Of a DNA stretch of 38,869 nt, positions 34,845-38,869 are shown piece by piece (position 1 is the stretch's first letter; each line of letters begins with the position of its first letter). The translations under genes were made by a program, and so were the position numbers. Below the pieces are notes generated by a model. That model was not told the DNA's origin, ran no database searches, and was given only the letters and a program-made list of their open reading frames with translations. The stretch spans positions 1 through 38,869 of the forward strand of contig NZ_FXAN01000076.1 of assembly GCF_900176645.1 (NCBI RefSeq), in the 5' to 3' direction. This stretch comes from Burkholderia singularis (GTDB lineage: Bacteria; Pseudomonadota; Gammaproteobacteria; Burkholderiales; Burkholderiaceae).

Positions 34845-35885
34845 ATGTCGCCGCCCGTGACTCACGCCTCCCCCATGCCCGATATCCAAAACGATCTGTT
34901 CGATCGCGGCACGTCGGACTGGCTCCATCATCCAGACACCGCCTTCGACGCATGGCTTGCCAGTCAGCAATTCCGCCATTCGTCGGCCGAAGTCTATCGC
35001 GCACAATGGGGGGCGTTCCTCGGCTGGCTTGCGAAACGGCAGAAGACACTTGCTACGGTCGATACCGAAACGATCTCGCATTTCGTCGGCGAGTTGCCCA
35101 TCAAGAAAACGCAACGGGTACGCTATTTACGGCTGATCGAGCGCGTACTCGATTACGTGCGCAAAAGCGAACTCGGTTCGACCAATCCCGCTCGCTTCAT
35201 TGCTCAGGATGGCGAAGCAACTTGGCGCCGCGCGCGCGACAACGAACCCACGAGTTTTTTGACGCCGGCCGAACGTGCCGCGTTGCTCGCCTATTTGTTT
35301 TCTCCATTGCCTTCGATCGGTGCGACGCTCTGGAAAGAACGCCGCGATCGTGCGCTCGTTGCAGCATTCCTCGGAGCGGGATTGAAAACCGGCGAAGCTC
35401 GCTCTATTACGATTAGTTGCGTAAATCTGGGATCGACCATGCTGACGGTGCCGGCCGCTCAACCGGAATTCACCCGCGACACCCATCTTGCCTCGTTCGC
35501 GATCGCGTTATTTGACGCGTGGCTCGCCGAACGCCAACGCTGCGAGATCCCGGGCGACTTGGTTTTTCCGGCGTCGCTATCCGGTCGACCCATGCACAAG
35601 GCGACGATGCTGCGCGCCGTCGACACCATTATCGAGGCCGCCGACATTGCGTCGTCGCGCGAAGCGCGGGCAAGCCCTCAGACGTTGCGCAATACGTTCG
35701 CGGCCGAATTGTTCGAAAACGGCGTCGAGCCGGAAAAGGTCGGCCAATGGTTGGGGTTCGCCCAATCGATTTCGGCAAATCGGCTGCATCGTGCGTGGAA
35801 AAACTGGCAAGAAAACCTCGCTCACGCATTACCCGACGCGAAACCTTCTGCCGATGACGCTGCCATCGCGCCGCGCCGTGCTTGA
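34845..35885 (+). CDS. Tyrosine-recombinase-fold protein with degenerate active site
   Basis: 346 residues with an N-terminal SAM-like core-binding domain (about 30-110: SSAEVYRAQWGAFLGWLAKR) and a C-terminal catalytic-type domain (about 135-320). The usual catalytic residues are mostly altered: the first arginine position reads GAGLKTGE (Lys), the HxLRH box reads PQTLRNTF (Gln and Asn, Arg kept), LGH reads LGF, and the nucleophile position reads ANRLHRAW with no tyrosine. It therefore probably binds DNA without recombining it. It lies between the LexA-box gene and the origin. Only CGGA stands as a weak ribosome site. Confidence 0.82.
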   Translation: MSPPVTHASPMPDIQNDLFDRGTSDWLHHPDTAFDAWLASQQFRHSSAEVYRAQWGAFLGWLAKRQKTLATVDTETISHFVGELPIKKTQRVRYLRLIERVLDYVRKSELGSTNPARFIAQDGEATWRRARDNEPTSFLTPAERAALLAYLFSPLPSIGATLWKERRDRALVAAFLGAGLKTGEARSITISCVNLGSTMLTVPAAQPEFTRDTHLASFAIALFDAWLAERQRCEIPGDLVFPASLSGRPMHKATMLRAVDTIIEAADIASSREARASPQTLRNTFAAELFENGVEPEKVGQWLGFAQSISANRLHRAWKNWQENLAHALPDAKPSADDAAIAPRRA

Positions 35886-35902
35886 AACCGCCGTTTGTTT
35901 AC

Positions 35903-35943
35903 CCCCGAAAACGCTCACCTTTCAACTCCCGAATACTCTCACC
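35903..35943 (-). repeat. Pair of inverted-orientation iterons between convergent genes
   Basis: Minus-strand copies GGTGAGCGTTTTCGGGG (35919-35903) and GGTGAGAGTATTCGGGA (35943-35927), spaced by 24 bases. Both are preceded by AAA. The second overlaps CACCTTTGAAGGTG (35940-35953), a short palindrome. Confidence 0.75.
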
Positions 35944-35963
35944 TTTGAAGGTGTTGGGTCACA

Positions 35964-37151
35964 CTACTCATCGCGAGCGGAAAAATGAGCCGCGGCAGCA
36001 AAGCGCGACGGTTGAGCGTCAGACGTGTGCTCACAATCTGGGCAGAGTAATTCATACCCGTCCGTGCTGTGCGACAGTTCAGGTTCGCCATGACCACATT
36101 TCGGACAACGGGCAGGAAGCGTCACATGCTGATCAAGTGATGTGCCGATCGCATCGAATGCAGCGGCATCGAGTTGGCCGGCGTCGGCCAAACGCCGGAT
36201 CAGCGCGGCAAGTTCAGGCGTTATTCCTTGGCTTGCCCGCAAAATCTCCACTTCTTTGATGGCTTCGGCCAGATCGTCACTTTGTTCGCGCAATTGCTCG
36301 TCGAGGCGATCCGCACGAGCCTTGGCCGCGCTGAGCTGCTGCAGGAAATCGAATTCCTTGCGATTGACGTCCCGCAGCCCTTGTTGATAAGTCGACGCCA
36401 TGCTCCGCAACGAGTCCAGCTCGACCAGCATCGGCTTCACGCGGCGTTCTGCTTCCGCGACCGCGTCTTTGATTTGCCTTGCATAGTGCTCGGTATTTTC
36501 GCGCAATTCCGTATGGAGAGCGTCAATCCGCTCGCGCAGCGCAGCATTTTGTGCCTGCTCGGATTCGATGCGACGGTTCAGTAGGGCGTTTTCGTTTTCC
36601 AGCCGACGAATCAGATCCTGCGACGAATCCTGGCGAGCGGCTTCTTCCGTCGAAACGGACGCGAGCTTGATCTCCATCTCGATCAACTTGTTTTGCAAAT
36701 GATCGGCGCGAGCGTCGCTGCGAGAGAGCGCAGCCTCGAGCGATTCCTGGCGAATCAGCGCGTCACGATATTTTTGTTCGACCGCGGCTATCTCATTGTT
36801 TGCCTGTTGGTGCTCGATCTCGAAGCTTTGACGGGCTTGTTTCAGTGCTTCCTCATATAGCGTTCCCAACAATGCGGCGGCCTTTTCCTCCAGAGGCTTG
36901 GGTATAGCCGCGCCTTCAAGCCGGATTTTCGATGCGGCTCGGATGCGTTCCCAAAAGTGATCGATGTCCTTCGGGATATCGCTGGCACTGCCGGTTTGGG
37001 TCAAATCGCGGACGTTGGCGCTGGACGGACGAATGCCGAGATCGAAAAATAATCGCTTGCATGCGTGTAGCGACAATTCCTGACGACGCGCTCCAGCCGC
37101 TCGCATCGTGTCGAGTTCGTCACGAATAGTTTGTCGGATCTGATCAAGCAT
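35964..37151 (-). CDS. KfrA-like coiled-coil DNA-binding protein with C-terminal zinc ribbon
   Basis: 395 residues. The N-terminal region (about 1-75) matches the KfrA DNA-binding domain: LFFDLGIRPSSANVRDLT followed by DIDHFWERIR. A long coiled coil follows (about 85-335), rich in Glu, Lys, Gln and Arg with heptads such as LENENALLNRRIESEQAQN. The C-terminus has CPKC and CPDC separated by 17 residues (about 346-371), a zinc-ribbon pattern. KfrA proteins are plasmid-encoded, repress their own gene and help stable inheritance. The zinc ribbon is an addition to the usual layout. No clear ribosome site is seen. The gene reads away from the iteron array and converges on the recombinase-like gene. 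Confidence 0.8.
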   Translation of the reverse strand: MLDQIRQTIRDELDTMRAAGARRQELSLHACKRLFFDLGIRPSSANVRDLTQTGSASDIPKDIDHFWERIRAASKIRLEGAAIPKPLEEKAAALLGTLYEEALKQARQSFEIEHQQANNEIAAVEQKYRDALIRQESLEAALSRSDARADHLQNKLIEMEIKLASVSTEEAARQDSSQDLIRRLENENALLNRRIESEQAQNAALRERIDALHTELRENTEHYARQIKDAVAEAERRVKPMLVELDSLRSMASTYQQGLRDVNRKEFDFLQQLSAAKARADRLDEQLREQSDDLAEAIKEVEILRASQGITPELAALIRRLADAGQLDAAAFDAIGTSLDQHVTLPARCPKCGHGEPELSHSTDGYELLCPDCEHTSDAQPSRFAAAAHFSARDE

Positions 37152-37550
37152 GATGGCCCATGGAAGAAGATGATACGTATCAATAATAACAAAACACGTT
37201 TTATTTGGTACATTCTTGAAGGGACTGTCGCTTGTTTGCTATTTGAATCGACTTTTGAACAGATTGAGCGGAGTGCTGGCTGCCTGGCTCTTCCAAATCC
37301 GTGAAACAAAACGAAGAATCACCCTTAACTCTATGTTTATAAAAGGTTATTCGATAAGGGCCGAATGATCTCAATTGTTTCACATGTTGAAAGGGAAGAT
37401 CGCGAGAGCTTATCTGGAGAGGGGTGGGGTTTCTGTGGAAAACTCGATGGGGGAATCTTGAGAGTATTAGAAGTAAACACCCTTGAAACCCTTGTTAAAA
37501 ACGTTAACGCCACCCCAAAGCCTTATGTGGTAAGGGTTTCCCGCCGATAA
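37152..37550. other. AT-rich leader of the origin region
   Basis: About 400 bases with no supported gene. It is clearly AT-rich from 37180 to 37380, as expected for an unwinding element and for the kfrA-like promoter. GAAACCCTT (37485-37493) and AAGGGTTTC (37532-37540) form a perfect 9-bp inverted repeat just before the first iteron, and CCTTA/TAAGG (37521-37535) lies inside it. Confidence 0.55.
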
Positions 37551-38476
37551 GGTGAAGCTTTACGGGGGCCAAGGTGACATCCTGCGGGAATCGACGTGAT
37601 GGGGTTCAGGGATCAGCGTGAGCCGATGCGGGAAAGATCGTGAGCGGGTTCAGGACCACGTCGCACCGACCAATTTAGCAAAGGTGAGGTTTTTCAGGGG
37701 ACTGGTAGCGGTGAGGCCACACAGGGCCTGAAATGATCCGTTTGCTGTGGATATGCACAGGTGAAGCTCTACGGGATGCATCTGCGACACTGATTCTGCC
37801 CTTCTTTTAAGCAGTTTTGACCAATAGGTGAGCGTTCTCGGGATTCCAGTCTGATCACGCGTGAGCATTTTCGGGAAAGGAAGCCGATTTGGCGGGGTTT
37901 TGAGGCTTTCAATCGCGGTGAGGTGAGGTTTTTCGGGAGCTTGATAGTGGCTTGGGGTGGCGATTCCGTACAAAGGTGAAGTTTTTCGGGAGCGTGCTGT
38001 CAGTCGATGCCAGCGCTTTAGGTGAGGGTTTACGGGTAACAAAATTCTGTGGAAATTTGCCAAAGGTGAGGGTTTTCGGGAAAAGTGAGCATCCACTTGC
38101 CCGAAAAGGCCCGTGGATACTGGCTATGAGACAGTTCTATGCCACGTGATTTTCATTAAAGGTGAGAGTTTTCGGGGGGTGGCATTCGGATCGCATCGAT
38201 GGCGTGCCTTCTGCTAGGTGAGGAAATTCGGGAGTGGATACCGCTCGATCGATGCTTCAAAAACAGCGCTTAAGTCCTAGAGTTCATTAGGTTTTTTAGG
38301 CGCACTGGGAGAATGGTGAGTTTTTTCGGGAATGCAGGCGGCTTTAAAGACGTGGACCCGATTGTGTCAAAGGTGAATGTTTTCGGGAGTGAATTGCTGG
38401 CAATCGCCCGTGTACTGGTTCTGTGGTGACGAGTAACTATACGGACACAAATAGCGAATGGTGAGCTTTTTCAGGA
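37551..38476 (+). repeat. Iteron array of a plasmid-type (chromosome 2) replication origin
   Basis: About 18 direct copies, consensus GGTGAGnnTTTTCGGGA, often preceded by AAA. Clear copies start at 37683, 37827, 37861 (shortened), 37922, 37975, 38021, 38065, 38161, 38217, 38315, 38372 and 38460. Weaker copies start at 37551, 37573, 37595, 37617, 37639 and 37760. The first five and the copy at 37683 fall on an exact 22-bp phase; later spacings vary from about 33 to 98. Such arrays bind a Rep initiator and control copy number. No rep gene is in the window. Confidence 0.88.
37746..37759. promoter_or_regulatory. Overlapping DnaA-box-like sites
   Basis: TGTGGATATGCACA contains, on opposite strands, ATATCCACA and ATATGCACA, each one base from the TTATnCACA DnaA box. 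Other weak matches (TTTCCACA type) lie near 37434 and 38048. Confidence 0.4.
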
Positions 38477-38780
38477 CTTCGGATGGAATGACAGCCTTGA
38501 TGCGGCGCGACCAGGGCGCGAGTGGACGCGAAAGCGCGGTTATGAGTCCGCGGACCGGCAGCTGGACGTTACCGAATGGTCGAATCGCAGGTGAGGTGAA
38601 ATCATATCGACGTGTTCACGTTAGTCGATGTCGCGTTGGCGGGACTGAGCGTATGGGGCGGCCAGTTCGTTAGCGGTGAGAAGTGCGCGGCATGGGCGAC
38701 TCACGTTGTGGACGGGGCTTGGGTCTCCCGCTGTGGGGCAACGGGAGCTGAAAGGGTTTAGGCAAGCTCATACGCGCCGT
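38477..38780. other. Non-coding DNA between the last iteron and the right-end element
   Basis: No supported gene. A short CGTGTTCACG palindrome (38611-38620), flanked by CGA/TCG, is the only local structure. It could be a partition site, but no parS consensus that I can recall matches. Confidence 0.4.
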
Positions 38781-38869
38781 TGTCAGCGTCGGATAGATAC
38801 TCCCCACTTTCGTCGAAGTAATTTTCCCCAGTTTTTTATCTGACGGTGCCGCGGTAGCGGCGCCGTCCT
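38781..38869. mobile_element. Possible IS21-type element terminus, cut by the window edge
   Basis: Beginning with TGTCAGCGTCGG, the sequence holds two 20-base direct copies with constant ends, CGTCG-N9-TCCCCA, at 38787-38806 and 38811-38830, offset by 24. Repeated TGGGGA blocks near an end are typical of IS21-family elements. A near-perfect 11-bp hairpin (38842-38867) follows. No transposase gene is in the window, so this is tentative. Confidence 0.4.

Noticed and set aside
37551..38476. Repeat array considered as a CRISPR
   Set aside because: The repeats are 17 bp, non-palindromic and irregularly spaced, and no cas genes are present; they fit replication iterons.
38608..38627. Short CGTGTTCACG palindrome as a parS site
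   Set aside because: Only a single copy and no match to a parS consensus I can state with confidence; parAB are not in the window.
38842..38867. Hairpin near the right end considered as a terminator
   Set aside because: The T-run lies before the stem on the plus strand, and the minus-strand RNA would have A residues after it, so it does not fit an intrinsic terminator.

Overview
The window is GC-rich with strong GC3 bias. It looks like part of a secondary replicon (chromosome 2 type) of a Burkholderia, most like the B. pseudomallei/thailandensis group. That placement is inferred from codon bias, the kbl-tdh pair with its XRE/cupin regulator, and an iteron-type origin beside a KfrA-like gene; no database search was possible.

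Left edge (1-4241): the start of an RND/HlyD-type efflux adaptor, an MFS drug-type transporter, a TetR regulator with a clear promoter/operator, a LysR regulator and a hotdog thioesterase.

Biosynthetic region (4347-23286, all minus strand): eight closely spaced genes read from 23286 downward. They encode an amidohydrolase, a citramalate/isopropylmalate-synthase-like enzyme, an asparagine-synthetase-like amidotransferase, an unrecognised 431-residue protein, a 2849-residue PKS (FAAL-ACP-KS-AT-DH-KR-ACP-TE), an NTF2/SnoaL-like protein, a nitroreductase and an AcnA-type aconitase. The synthase and aconitase, with a beta-decarboxylating dehydrogenase encoded nearby at 25533, are the three enzyme classes of 2-oxoacid chain extension (as in leucine or homocitrate synthesis). 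I infer a pathway that builds an unusual acid or amino acid, amidates it, and joins it to an acyl chain processed by a single PKS module. I do not recognise it as a known cluster. A roughly 960-base leader upstream of 23286 carries a perfect palindrome and a phased tandem repeat that are good regulator-site candidates.

Middle (24251-30898): a GST, a 5'-truncated methyltransferase remnant, tartrate/malate-type dehydrogenase (ttuC-like), a succinylglutamate desuccinylase/aspartoacylase-family protein, a DUF1348 NTF2-like protein, a TetR regulator with promoter and operator, a YceI lipoprotein, and a GNAT acetyltransferase overlapping a small membrane protein.

Origin-proximal part (31236-38869): kbl-tdh (threonine catabolism) divergent from an XRE/cupin regulator, a small gene behind a near-perfect LexA box, a tyrosine-recombinase-fold protein that has lost nearly all catalytic residues, a KfrA-like coiled-coil protein with a C-terminal zinc ribbon, and then about 1.3 kb of non-coding DNA with some 18 direct iterons of the form GGTGAGnnTTTTCGGGA. 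The first iterons lie on an exact 22-bp phase. Four more copies in the opposite orientation lie outside the array, one of them about 13 kb away at 24143. The initiator (Rep) and parAB genes are not in the window. The extreme right end looks like the terminus of an IS21-type element.
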